Part shown: positions 1 to 9,281 of the stretch, in pieces | Numbering within the stretch: the first letter of the stretch is position 1 | Layout: every line of letters starts with the position of its first letter | Origin: Acidimicrobiaceae bacterium | Lineage (GTDB): Bacteria > Actinomycetota > Acidimicrobiia > Acidimicrobiales > RAAP-2 | Reading direction: 5' to 3' | Assembly (NCBI GenBank): GCA_003141095.1 | Contig: PLKM01000031.1 | Coordinates: 28,020 to 92,019, forward strand | Length of the DNA: 64,000 nucleotides | Made by a program: the position numbers and the translations under genes | The notes under the pieces: model-generated | The model's database searches: none | What the model was told of the DNA's origin: nothing | Seen by the model: the letters and a program-made list of their open reading frames with translations, nothing else

Positions 1-747
1 ATTCCGCTCATCTCCTCGTCAATCATGTCCAAGAAGATCGCCGAGGGCACCGCGGCGCTCGTGCTCGACGTGAAGGTGGGCCGCGGCGCCTTCATCAAGA
101 CCATCGACCGGGCCCGTGAACTCGCGGCCACCATGGTGTCGCTCGGTTCCAGCCACGGCGTCGCCACCGTGGCCCAGCTCACGTCAATGGACCAGCCCCT
201 CGGTCGGGCCGTTGGCAACGCCCTCGAGGTCACCGAATCGGTTGAAGTCCTGCACGGTCGTGGTCCGCTCGATGTTCGAGAGGTGACGCTCGGGCTTGCG
301 CGCACCATGCTCGAACTCGTGGGCATCCACGAAGACCCCGCGGCGAAGCTGGATGACGGTTCGGCCTACGAGGTCTATCGCCAGATGATCACGGCCCAGG
401 GTGGTGATCCAGACGCGACGCTCGAAGTCGCCGAGCTCAAGGACGTCGTGCTGTCCCCCCAGGACGGAATCGTCCAGTCCGTCGACGCCCTCAACGTTGG
501 GGTGACCGCGTGGCGTCTGGGCGCCGGACGGGCCCGCAAGGAAGACCCCGTGAGCGCCGGGGCGGGCGTGATGTGCCTCGTTCGAGAGGGCGACTACGTC
601 GAGGCCGGTCAGCCTCTTTTTGAACTCTTCGCGGACGATGACGATCACCTCACGAGTGGTCGCGAGAGTATCTCGCACGCCGTCACGCTCGGAGAAGAAC
701 CGGCGAGGGGCGGTCGGATTCTGCTGGAGAAGATCTCTGCGAAGTGA
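1..747 (+). CDS. deoA: Thymidine/pyrimidine-nucleoside phosphorylase, C-terminal part (truncated by window start)
   Basis: Frame is open to base 1 (IPLISSSIMSKKIAEGTAALVLDVKVGRGAFIKT...), matching the SIMSKK..LVLDVKVG signature of the family. Confidence 0.92.
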   Translation: MPLISSSIMSKKIAEGTAALVLDVKVGRGAFIKTIDRARELAATMVSLGSSHGVATVAQLTSMDQPLGRAVGNALEVTESVEVLHGRGPLDVREVTLGLARTMLELVGIHEDPAAKLDDGSAYEVYRQMITAQGGDPDATLEVAELKDVVLSPQDGIVQSVDALNVGVTAWRLGAGRARKEDPVSAGAGVMCLVREGDYVEAGQPLFELFADDDDHLTSGRESISHAVTLGEEPARGGRILLEKISAK

Positions 748-761
748 CGGGCAAGGTTGAC

Positions 762-767
762 TAGCCT
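762..767 (+). promoter_or_regulatory. Putative -10 (TAGCCT) 6 nt before add ATG
   Basis: TAGCCT-TGGCCC-ATG; no Shine-Dalgarno. Confidence 0.5.
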
Positions 768-773
768 TGGCCC

Positions 774-1865
774 ATGCCTGGCGTCCCACTCACCCGAGAG
801 CTGATTCAAAAGGCCCCCAAGGTGGTGCTGCACGAGCACCTTGACGGCGGCCTTCGACCGTCAACGGTGCTCGAACTGGCCCACGAGATCGGCTACAGGG
901 GTCTGCCCACCAACGATCCCGACGAACTTCGCGACTGGTTCGTCGCTGACACGCCCGGCAGCGACCTCGTGCGCTATCTCGAGGGCTTTTCCCACACCAC
1001 GGCGGTCATGCAGACCAAGGATCAGATCGAACGCGTGGCCAGTGAGGGCGCAATCGATCTCGCCCGTGATGGGGTGGTCTACGCCGAGATTCGCTTCGCT
1101 CCCGAACTGCACACCGGACGGGGCCTGACCCTCGAGCAGATCGTCGAGGCCGTGCTCACCGGCTTCAACCACGGGGTCCAGCAAGCGGCGCTCGAGGGAC
1201 ACACCATCATCGTGCGAACCATCCTCTCGGCCATGCGTCAAAACAATCGCAGCGAAGAGATCGCCCGACTGGCCGTGACGTTTCGCGATGCGGGCGTCTG
1301 CGGCTTTGACATCGCGGGGCCCGAGGACGGGTTCCCGCCGACGGAGCACCTGAGCGCCTTTCACCTCATTCAGCGCGAGAACTTTCACATGACCGTTCAC
1401 GCGGGCGAGGCGTTCGGGCTTCCGTCCATCTGGGAGGCCGTCCAGTTCTGTGACGCCGAGCGCTTGGGCCACGGCGTTCGAATCGTCGACGACATCACTC
1501 GCGTCGGTGAGCACTACGAACTGGGCCGCCTGGCGAGTTACATCCGGGACCGTCGAATCCCGCTCGAAGTGTGCCCGACGTCGAACGTGCACACCGGTGC
1601 CGCGTCCTCAATCGCGACCCACCCCATTGAGCTGCTTCGCCAGCTCAGGTTCCGTGTCACGCTCAATACCGATAACCGACTGATGAGCGGCATCACAATG
1701 AGCAGCGAGTTTGCGGCGTGCGCGGCCGCGTTCAACTGGACCTTGGACGACATGGAGTGGCTGACGCTCAACGCCGCGAAGAGTTCGTTCTTCCAATTCG
1801 ACCAGCGCTTGGCGATGATCAACACGGTCATCAAGCCGGGCTACGCGGCCCTTCGCCGGGCCTAG
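774..1865 (+). CDS. add: Adenosine deaminase
   Basis: PKVVLHEHLDGGLRPSTV, MTVHAGE, RLGHGVRI, LEVCPTSNVHTGA, LNTDNRLMSG motifs. Confidence 0.95.
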   Translation: MPGVPLTRELIQKAPKVVLHEHLDGGLRPSTVLELAHEIGYRGLPTNDPDELRDWFVADTPGSDLVRYLEGFSHTTAVMQTKDQIERVASEGAIDLARDGVVYAEIRFAPELHTGRGLTLEQIVEAVLTGFNHGVQQAALEGHTIIVRTILSAMRQNNRSEEIARLAVTFRDAGVCGFDIAGPEDGFPPTEHLSAFHLIQRENFHMTVHAGEAFGLPSIWEAVQFCDAERLGHGVRIVDDITRVGEHYELGRLASYIRDRRIPLEVCPTSNVHTGAASSIATHPIELLRQLRFRVTLNTDNRLMSGITMSSEFAACAAAFNWTLDDMEWLTLNAAKSSFFQFDQRLAMINTVIKPGYAALRRA

Positions 1866-3520
1866 GGCTGCAGGAGCATCGCCAGATCATCGCGCACCGC
1901 GCCCAGTTGTGCCGCCGCGACGGCTCGATGCTGGCTGAGCGGCACCGCCTCATCTGGACGTGCTTTTATCTCCATGTAGGCCTTCAACTTCGGTTCGGTG
2001 CCCGACGGACGCACCACGACCCTGCCGAGAGAACCCAGTTGAAACAACACCCCGTCAGTCGGCGAGAGTCCGTTCCAACCCTTCGCGAGGTCGACGAATT
2101 CGCTTACCGCTAGTCCCCCCAACTTCGAAGGAGGGTCCGCGCGCAGTCGCTCGACAACGCCACGAATCGCGACGGCGCCGGTTGGCCCCTCGGCACGAAG
2201 TGATAGCTGACCTCCGGCGTGAACGCCGAAGCGACGCTCGATCTCGTCCAAGCGATCAAGGAGCGACTTGCCCTGTCGTGAGAGTTCGTGGGCCAAGTGG
2301 CAGATCGCGAGGGCGGCGGACATCCCGTCCTTGTCCCCCACCAGTGGATCGACGGCGAATCCCAGGGCCTCTTCGTAGCCGAAGCGGAGGACCCCGTCAC
2401 CGGCCGCTCGTGAGATCCATTTGAAACCGGTCAACGTCGCGACGAAGCGAACGTTCGCGCTCTTCGCCATCTCTTCGAGCATCGTCGACGAAACAATCGT
2501 CGTCGCCACGACATCGCGTTCGTCGGTCATCCCTTCGAGCAGCGCTGAGGCCAGCAGCCACCCGATCTCGTCACCGCGCAACGTGCGCCATCCACCGTCG
2601 TCACGCACCGCCACCCCCAATCGGTCCGCGTCAGGGTCATTGGCGATCACCAGCGATGACGAGGTCTCGCTGGCTCGAGACATCGCGAGGTCCAAAGCGC
2701 CCGGCTCTTCGGGATTAGGAAATGGCAGCGTGGGAAACCGTCCGTCGGGTGCGAACTGCCTTTCGACGACCGCCACTGATCGAAAGCCTGCCCCCTCGAA
2801 AAGTGCGGTCATGATTTCGCCCCCCACACCGTGCAGCGGCGTGTACGTAATCCTCAGGCCGCTGCCCCCCGCAACGCGGAATCTTCCGACAAAATGCTCC
2901 CGGTAGGCGTCCAGGACCTTCTCGGCCACCACGTGATGCAGCTTGCTCGATCGGTCCCCCAATACCGGAGTACCGGCGTCGCGCGCGTAACGCTCGACGA
3001 TTGCGTCGTTCGGGGCGATGATCTGGCGTCCGTCGGGTCCGAACAACTTGTAACCGTTGTCCCGGGGCGGATTGTGGCTCGCGGTGATCATGATCCCCGC
3101 GCCGGCGCGCAGGGCCTTCACGCCGTAGGCCACCAAGGGCGTCGGAAGCGGGCGGGGCATCTCGTGGACCGTGACGCCGGCACCCAGCAACACCGCGACA
3201 ACCTCGTCATTGAACTTCTCGGACCCGTGTCGGGCATCGCGCCCGACGACCACGCCGCGAGAAGGCTCGACGCCGATCTCCTGCAGCCACGCGACGACTC
3301 CCTGGGTGGCGCGACGAACCGTGTAACGATTCATCCCCGCGGGGCCCGCCATCACCGGACCGCGAAGTCCCGCGGTCCCGAAACTCAAGTGCGAGGCGAA
3401 GCGACGATTCAACTCGTCCTCGTTGCCCTCGTCCAGCAGTTGACGAAGGGTCGATCGATCCCCTTCATCAGGATCGTTGGTAATCCACTCCTCGACGTGG
3501 CGAATCAGCTCTGGGTTCAC
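1862..3520 (-). CDS. Phosphomannomutase/phosphoglucomutase (phospho-sugar mutase)
   Basis: TASHNPPRDNGYK catalytic Ser loop, DPDADRLGVAV metal loop, RPSGTEPKLKAYME; GTG start overlaps punA stop. Confidence 0.93.
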   Translation of the reverse strand: MNPELIRHVEEWITNDPDEGDRSTLRQLLDEGNEDELNRRFASHLSFGTAGLRGPVMAGPAGMNRYTVRRATQGVVAWLQEIGVEPSRGVVVGRDARHGSEKFNDEVVAVLLGAGVTVHEMPRPLPTPLVAYGVKALRAGAGIMITASHNPPRDNGYKLFGPDGRQIIAPNDAIVERYARDAGTPVLGDRSSKLHHVVAEKVLDAYREHFVGRFRVAGGSGLRITYTPLHGVGGEIMTALFEGAGFRSVAVVERQFAPDGRFPTLPFPNPEEPGALDLAMSRASETSSSLVIANDPDADRLGVAVRDDGGWRTLRGDEIGWLLASALLEGMTDERDVVATTIVSSTMLEEMAKSANVRFVATLTGFKWISRAAGDGVLRFGYEEALGFAVDPLVGDKDGMSAALAICHLAHELSRQGKSLLDRLDEIERRFGVHAGGQLSLRAEGPTGAVAIRGVVERLRADPPSKLGGLAVSEFVDLAKGWNGLSPTDGVLFQLGSLGRVVVRPSGTEPKLKAYMEIKARPDEAVPLSQHRAVAAAQLGAVRDDLAMLLQP

Positions 3521-4335
3521 AGGACCCGCACGAGTTGACTCAGCAGTGCCCCGAGCGGGCCAGAGGCGTTCTGGCCCGCCTCGAGCACCTCCGAATGATT
3601 GAGCGGCGCCGACGAGACCCCCGCCGCCAAGTTCGAGATCAGGCTGAGGCCCAGGACCTCCGCGCCGAGATGACGCGCCGCGATCGCTTCGAGCACCGTG
3701 GACATCCCCACCAGCGTCGCGCCCATCGACTTGGCCATGGTGATCTCGGCGGGGGTTTCGTAGTGAGGTCCACGAAAGCCCGCGTAGACGCCTTCACCAA
3801 GAGCCGGTGCCGCGTGCTTCACCACGCCGCGCAGGCGAGCGCTGTAGAGGTCGGTCAGGTCGACGAAGCGTGCACCGTATCCCTCGGGCGGCGCCGCGCC
3901 CTCCATGGGCGAGGTCGACGTGAGATTAATGTGGTCGCGAATGACCACGACGGTGCCGGCGCCCTGGGCGGGGTCGATGCCACCGCAGGCGTTGGTGAGG
4001 ACAATCGTCTTGGCCCCCGCGGCGACGACGGTGCGCACCGGATGAACCACTTGGTGGGCGGTATTGCCCTCGTAGAGATGTACGCGCCCCGCCACCAGGG
4101 CGACCCTTCGTCCGTTCACGTCGAGCGAGACGATCTGACCACTGTGGCCGGCGACGGTGGGCGCGACGAAACCAGAGAGCGTTGACGTGGGAACTTCGCT
4201 CGTGGGCGTGCCGAGCGCCGCGGCACCCTCCTTCCAACCCGATCCCAGGACAATGGCGATGTCGTAGGCGTCGAACCCGCTCTTCTCGCGGAGCTCATTC
4301 GCCGCGAGCTGGGCCAATTCGTAGGGATTCGTCAT
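3517..4335 (-). CDS. punA: Purine-nucleoside phosphorylase
   Basis: IVLGSGW, GRVHLYEG, LTNACGGIDP, GMSTVLEAIAARHLG, SLISNLAAG motifs. Confidence 0.93.
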   Translation of the reverse strand: MTNPYELAQLAANELREKSGFDAYDIAIVLGSGWKEGAAALGTPTSEVPTSTLSGFVAPTVAGHSGQIVSLDVNGRRVALVAGRVHLYEGNTAHQVVHPVRTVVAAGAKTIVLTNACGGIDPAQGAGTVVVIRDHINLTSTSPMEGAAPPEGYGARFVDLTDLYSARLRGVVKHAAPALGEGVYAGFRGPHYETPAEITMAKSMGATLVGMSTVLEAIAARHLGAEVLGLSLISNLAAGVSSAPLNHSEVLEAGQNASGPLGALLSQLVRVL

Positions 4336-5192
4336 CACTGTCCAATCGTGTGCCATACGGTCGATGTCTCGATGAAGGCGCGTAGTCGGCGAGTCGAGTC
4401 GGCGCCATCGCCGTCGCGGGGACGAAACACTCGCTTGATCGAAGAAGCGGCGGCGGCGTTGAGATCGTTCGCCGCGTCACCGGTGACGCCAGAGAGATCG
4501 ATACCGTCAACGTCTTCGTGCGACGCCAGCGTGGGGGCGAGCTCACTGGTGATTCCGGTCACGACGTTCAGCACGCCCGCCGGGAAGTCCGAGGTGGCGC
4601 TCATTTCACCCAGCAGCACGCCCGGGATCGGGCGTCGTTCGCTCGCCACCACGATCACGGCGTTGCCGGCGGCGATGGGGGCGAGCGCCGCGTCGACGAA
4701 ACCCTCCAGCGACGACTCCTGTGACGCGATGATGCCGACGACGCCGCTCGGGATCGGGAGCGAGAAATTGAAGAACGGACCCGCCACCGGATTTGCTCCG
4801 CCGTATACCTGGGCAATCTTGTCGGTCCAGCCCGCGTACCAGACCACTCGGTCAATCGCGCGCGCGACGCTCCTCTCCGCTTTCTTGATGCTGAGTCCCT
4901 CGGCGAGGGCGACGTGTTCTGCGAGCTCCGCCCGACGTGCTTCAGCCATTTCAGCGAGACGGTAGATGACCTGGCCGCGGTTGTACGCGCTCGAACCCCA
5001 CCACTTGACCTGCGCAACTCGAGCGGCCGCCACCGCGTCTCGAAGGTCCTTGCGTGAACCCTGGGCCATGTTCGCTACGAACTCGCCACCCGCGGAGGCG
5101 ACTTCGTAACTGCGGCCCGACTCCGAGCGCGGAAAAGCCCCGTTGATGAGCAGCTTGTAGGTCTTTCGAACGTCGAGACGACTGTCAGACAT
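4335..5192 (-). CDS. Truncated aldehyde dehydrogenase-like protein lacking the catalytic domain
   Basis: Aligns to the ALDH N-terminal/NAD-binding region (LLINGAFPRSESGRSYEV..., AGNAVIVVASERRPIPGVLLGEM, PAGVLNVVTG) but ends before the ELGGK and catalytic Cys regions; ATG at 5192 overlaps the upstream ALDH stop by 8 nt. Confidence 0.85.
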   Translation of the reverse strand: MSDSRLDVRKTYKLLINGAFPRSESGRSYEVASAGGEFVANMAQGSRKDLRDAVAAARVAQVKWWGSSAYNRGQVIYRLAEMAEARRAELAEHVALAEGLSIKKAERSVARAIDRVVWYAGWTDKIAQVYGGANPVAGPFFNFSLPIPSGVVGIIASQESSLEGFVDAALAPIAAGNAVIVVASERRPIPGVLLGEMSATSDFPAGVLNVVTGITSELAPTLASHEDVDGIDLSGVTGDAANDLNAAAASSIKRVFRPRDGDGADSTRRLRAFIETSTVWHTIGQ

Positions 5193-6672
5193 CGAGGTAC
5201 GCCTCCAGACCGTGACGCCCGCCTTCGCGGCCAAATCCTGATTCGCGAACGCCACCGAAGGGACTCGTCGGATCGAAACGGTTGTAGGTGTTCGCCCAGA
5301 TCACGCCGGCGCGCAGTCGCTGGGCGACCCAGAGGGTTCGACTCCCCTTCTCGCTCCAGACGCCGCACGCGAGCCCGTAACTGGAGTTGTTGGCTTTGGC
5401 GACCGCTTCTTCGGGAGTGCGGAACGTCAGCACCGAAAGGACCGGTCCGAAGATCTCCTCGCGAGCGATGCGGTGGGACTGGGACACGTCGGCGAACACC
5501 GTGGGCGCGAACCAGTAGCCCTTGTCGGGGAGCTCGCACGAACTCGTGTAGCGCGTCGCGCCCTCGCCCTCGCCGAACGCGGTGAGCTCTTGGATGCGGG
5601 CCAGTTGGGCGGCCGAATTGATCGCTCCCACGTCGGTGTTCTTGTCCATCGGGTCACCGACACGCAGCTGCTCCACGCGACGGACCAGTCGGCGAAGGAC
5701 TTCGTCGGCGACCGACTCTTGCACGAGGAGCCGCGAACCGGCGCAACAAACGTGACCCTGGTTGAAGAAGATCCCGTCAATGACGCCTTCGATCATCTCG
5801 TCAATCGGAGCGTCTTCGAAGACAATGTTTGCGCCCTTGCCGCCGAGTTCGAGGGTGAGTCGCTTCTGACTTGACGCGACGCGCTGTTGAATCAGTCGGC
5901 CCACGGCGGTCGAACCGGTGAAGGCTATCTTGTCCACTCCGGCGTGCTCAACCAGCGCGGCGCCCGTCGAACCGTCACCGGTGACGATATTGACGACCCC
6001 CGGTGGCAGCTCGGCCTGCTGGAGGATCTCGGCGAGCAACAAGGCGCTGAGCGGGGTCGTCTCGGCGGGCTTCAAAACGCACGTGTTACCCGCTGCGAGC
6101 GCCGGTGCGAGCTTCCACGCGGCCATCAAGAGCGGGAAGTTCCATGGGATGATCTGACCCGCGACGCCAATGGGCCGGGGGTTCGCCCCGAATCCCGCGT
6201 GGCCGAGCTTGTCCGCCCAGCCGGCGTAGTAGAAGAAATGGGCCGCGGCCAGGGGAATGTCGATGTCGCGCGATTCGCGAATGGGCTTTCCGTTGTCGAG
6301 GGTCTCCACGACCGCCAACTCACGGGCCCTCTCCTGGATCAACCGAGCAATGCGAAAGAGGTACTTCGAACGCTCGGCCCCGGTGGTCTTGGACCACACC
6401 GTCTCGTAGGCGCGGCGGGCCGCTTGGACTGCGTGGTCCACGTCGGCGTTGCTCGCCTGGGCGACCGTCGCCAAAACCTCCTCGTTCGCCGGATTGAGTG
6501 TGACGAACTGCTCGTGCTGCGAAGGGTCGCTGAACGAACCATCGATGAACAGCCCGTAACTCGACTTGAGCCGGGCAATCGACGCCGACTCGGGAGCCGG
6601 GTCGTACTCGAGTGAACCCAATCGCGAGTTCGCCGGAATCTTCTCCGTCATGTCAGTCCCCGCTGAATTCAT
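5185..6672 (-). CDS. NAD-dependent aldehyde dehydrogenase
   Basis: IIPWNFPLLMAAWKLAPALAAGNTCVLKPAE, FTGSTAVG, LELGGKGANIV, FFNQGHVCCAGSR, EEIFGPVLSVL. Confidence 0.95.
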   Translation of the reverse strand: MNSAGTDMTEKIPANSRLGSLEYDPAPESASIARLKSSYGLFIDGSFSDPSQHEQFVTLNPANEEVLATVAQASNADVDHAVQAARRAYETVWSKTTGAERSKYLFRIARLIQERARELAVVETLDNGKPIRESRDIDIPLAAAHFFYYAGWADKLGHAGFGANPRPIGVAGQIIPWNFPLLMAAWKLAPALAAGNTCVLKPAETTPLSALLLAEILQQAELPPGVVNIVTGDGSTGAALVEHAGVDKIAFTGSTAVGRLIQQRVASSQKRLTLELGGKGANIVFEDAPIDEMIEGVIDGIFFNQGHVCCAGSRLLVQESVADEVLRRLVRRVEQLRVGDPMDKNTDVGAINSAAQLARIQELTAFGEGEGATRYTSSCELPDKGYWFAPTVFADVSQSHRIAREEIFGPVLSVLTFRTPEEAVAKANNSSYGLACGVWSEKGSRTLWVAQRLRAGVIWANTYNRFDPTSPFGGVRESGFGREGGRHGLEAYLDV

Positions 6673-7645
6673 CGGGTCGAACGTACGCCCCGCGTCGCTG
6701 CTTGAGCCGTTGCATCAAGAGATCGTTGAGAAGCGACGACGCGCCGAAGCGAAACAGGTGAGGGGTAAGCCACGTCGAGCCCGTCGTCTCGTTGACGAGA
6801 ACCAGGTACTTCATCGCGTCCTTCGTGGTGCGAATCCCGCCCGCAACCTTGACGCCCACGATCCGGCCCGTGGTTTCGGCGTAGTCGCGAACCGCCTCGA
6901 GCATGACCAGGGCCACGGGTGTTGTCGCGTTCACCGAGACCTTGCCCGTGGAGGTCTTGATGAAGTCCGCACCGCCCAGCATCGCGAGCCAGCTCGCCCG
7001 GCGCACGTTGTCGTAGGTCACCAGCTCGCCGGTCTCCAGGATGACCTTCAGGTGCGCGTCGCCGCACGCCCCCTTCACCGCGACGATTTCTTCAAAGGCC
7101 TGTCCCAGGCGCCCAGAGAGGAACGCCCCGCGGTCGATCACCATGTCGATCTCGTCAGCGCCCGCGGCGAGCGCCTCGCGGACATCGAGCAGCTTCACGG
7201 CGAGTGACGCACGTCCCGACGGGAAGGCGGTCGCGACCGACGCGACCGCCACCGGGGCGCTGCCCAACACCGATCGAGCGTGGGCGACGAGATCCGGGTA
7301 CACGCACACCGCGGCGACCGACGGCACGGTGAGGTCGCGAGGGTCGGGTCGAAGAGCTTTGGCGCAGAGGGAACTCACGCGACCGGGGGTGTCGGCACCT
7401 TCGAGAGTGGTCAGATCCACCATCGAAATCGCCAAATCAATCGCGGCCATCTTGGTGGACTTCTTTATTGAACGAGTAGCGAGTTTGGCGGCGCGCGCCT
7501 CGAGCCCCACCGCGTCGACGCCAGAAAGTGCCGTCAGGAGCGCGCGTAGTTGCGTCTCGGATTCAATAGCCGGGGCGGCGCTCGATGCGGGAATCTTGAC
7601 ACCGTAGTCATCGTTGCCGACGAGGCGAAGAGGCGCGGTACTCAC
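6653..7645 (-). CDS. deoC: Deoxyribose-phosphate aldolase (GTG start chosen at 7645)
   Basis: DLTTLEGADTPGRV, VAAVCVYPDLV, DEIDMVIDRG, LKVILETGEL, DFIKTSTGK, VGVKVAGGIRT. Confidence 0.95.
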   Translation of the reverse strand: MSTAPLRLVGNDDYGVKIPASSAAPAIESETQLRALLTALSGVDAVGLEARAAKLATRSIKKSTKMAAIDLAISMVDLTTLEGADTPGRVSSLCAKALRPDPRDLTVPSVAAVCVYPDLVAHARSVLGSAPVAVASVATAFPSGRASLAVKLLDVREALAAGADEIDMVIDRGAFLSGRLGQAFEEIVAVKGACGDAHLKVILETGELVTYDNVRRASWLAMLGGADFIKTSTGKVSVNATTPVALVMLEAVRDYAETTGRIVGVKVAGGIRTTKDAMKYLVLVNETTGSTWLTPHLFRFGASSLLNDLLMQRLKQRRGAYVRPDEFSGD

Positions 7646-7652
7646 CTCGATA

Positions 7653-7658
7653 ACGCTA
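7653..7658 (-). promoter_or_regulatory. Putative -10 (TAGCGT) 7 nt before deoC GTG
   Basis: Minus strand TAGCGT-TATCGAG-GTG. Confidence 0.45.
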
Positions 7659-7692
7659 GCAACGAACCGCCGCGAAAGCGCAAACGCCGGAC

Positions 7693-8256
7693 TTAGTGGA
7701 AGGTGGGCAGCTGGTTCGCCGCCAAGCGGGCGGCGAACGTCGGAGCGGCGGCGTCCTTCGGGCTCACGATGGGTTCGCCGCTGACGGACCACGGGACACT
7801 GATCTCGGTGTCGAAGGGGTAGATCTCCAATTCGACCTGCGCGTTGAATGGCGACGACAACAGGTACGAGAGCGCCGCATTCTCGCTGGTGACGCAAAAG
7901 CCGTGCGCCACCCCCGCCGGGAGCAGCACCGAACGACCCTCGCCCGCACCGAGGTGAACTACCTCCACTCGACCGAAGGACGGCGAACCAACGCGAATAT
8001 CGACGATGACGTCATCCAGCTCCCCGTAGACGCACGTCACAACCTTGGCCTGACCCTCGGGTGCCAGCGAGTAGTGGAGACCGCGTACGACGTCGCGGCT
8101 CGACATCGAAAGATTGGCCTGTTGCGCCTGGAACGAAACGCCCGCGGCTTCAAAGTCGTTGAGTTTGAACCACTCGCGAAAGAATCCGCGGTCGTCGCCG
8201 TGGACCGGCGACTCGAGCACGAAGAGTCCAGGAATCGTAAGTTCGGTCAACTTCAT
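7693..8256 (-). CDS. rmlC: dTDP-4-dehydrorhamnose 3,5-epimerase
   Basis: HGDDRGFFREWFK, QANLSMSSRDVVRGLHY, LLPAGVAHGFCV motifs. Confidence 0.93.
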   Translation of the reverse strand: MKLTELTIPGLFVLESPVHGDDRGFFREWFKLNDFEAAGVSFQAQQANLSMSSRDVVRGLHYSLAPEGQAKVVTCVYGELDDVIVDIRVGSPSFGRVEVVHLGAGEGRSVLLPAGVAHGFCVTSENAALSYLLSSPFNAQVELEIYPFDTEISVPWSVSGEPIVSPKDAAAPTFAARLAANQLPTFH

Positions 8257-9230
8257 GGGTTTTCCTCCTTCAGCGGCCGCCACCACTCTTCGTTGTCGTG
8301 ATACCACTTGACGGTTGCCGCGAGCCCCTCTTCGAAGCTCACGCGAGGTTCGTAGCCGAGTTCCTCCCTGATCTTGGAGCAGTCCACCGAGTAGCGCCGA
8401 TCATGACCGAGCCGGTCGGCCACGGGCTCGATCTTTGACTCGTCGCTCCCGCAGAGTTTGAGCAGTCGATGCGTCAGCTCCTCGTTGGTCAGCTCGGTGC
8501 CGCCGCCGATGTTGTAGATCTCACCGGCGCGACCGTTCTCCAGGACGAGCAGGATCCCCTGGCAGTGGTCGTCAACGTGCAACCAGTCGCGCACGTTCAA
8601 CCCGTCACCGTACAGCGGGACGTTTCGCCCATCGCTCAAGTTCGTCACGAAGAGGGGTATAAGTTTCTCGGGATACTGGCGCGGTCCGTAGTTGTTCGAA
8701 CATCTGGTCACCATGACCGGCAGAGCGAAGGTCCGGTGATACGCGAGCGCCGCCAAATCCGAACCGGCCTTGCTCGACGAGTACGGCGAGTTCGGCTCGA
8801 GGAGGTGGTCCTCGCGCCACGATCCCTCCGCAATGGTTCCGTAGACCTCGTCGGTGGAGATGTGCACGAAACGCTCCACGTGACCGCGGCGCGCGCTTTC
8901 AAGAAGCTGTTGGGTGCCCAGCACATTCGTTTCGTAAAATGGCCGCGCACCGGTGATGGAACGGTCGACGTGGCTCTCCGCGGCGAAGTGGACGACCGCG
9001 TGGGCACCACGAAGCAGATCGTCGGTGATGTCACCGTCCAGAATCGATCCCTGCACGAAGCGGACCCGCGAGTCGAGGAGAGCCTGGGTCATGTTCTCGC
9101 GACGTCCCGAGTACGTCAGCGCGTCGAGCACGACTATTTCGTCGTAGTCGAGACGTTCGGCCTGTTCGAGAAATAGTTCGGTGAATCGAGAGCCGATGAA
9201 CCCCGCCGCTCCGGTTATCACAACGCGCAT
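8253..9230 (-). CDS. rmlB: dTDP-glucose 4,6-dehydratase
   Basis: MRVVITGAAGFIGSRFTELFL, HFAAESHVDRSI, STDEVYG, YSSSKAGSDLAALAYHRT, SNNYGPRQYPEKLIP; 4-nt overlap with rmlC. Confidence 0.95.
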   Translation of the reverse strand: MRVVITGAAGFIGSRFTELFLEQAERLDYDEIVVLDALTYSGRRENMTQALLDSRVRFVQGSILDGDITDDLLRGAHAVVHFAAESHVDRSITGARPFYETNVLGTQQLLESARRGHVERFVHISTDEVYGTIAEGSWREDHLLEPNSPYSSSKAGSDLAALAYHRTFALPVMVTRCSNNYGPRQYPEKLIPLFVTNLSDGRNVPLYGDGLNVRDWLHVDDHCQGILLVLENGRAGEIYNIGGGTELTNEELTHRLLKLCGSDESKIEPVADRLGHDRRYSVDCSKIREELGYEPRVSFEEGLAATVKWYHDNEEWWRPLKEENP

Positions 9231-9269
9231 AGAGGTACCTCGGCCTTTAGAAAGGGGTCTTGACACTCC

Positions 9270-9275
9270 TATACT
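9270..9275 (+). promoter_or_regulatory. Putative -10 (TATACT) 6 nt before rmlA GTG
   Basis: TATACT-AATGGA-GTG in the 51-bp divergent rmlB/rmlA region. Confidence 0.55.
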
Positions 9276-9281
9276 AATGGA

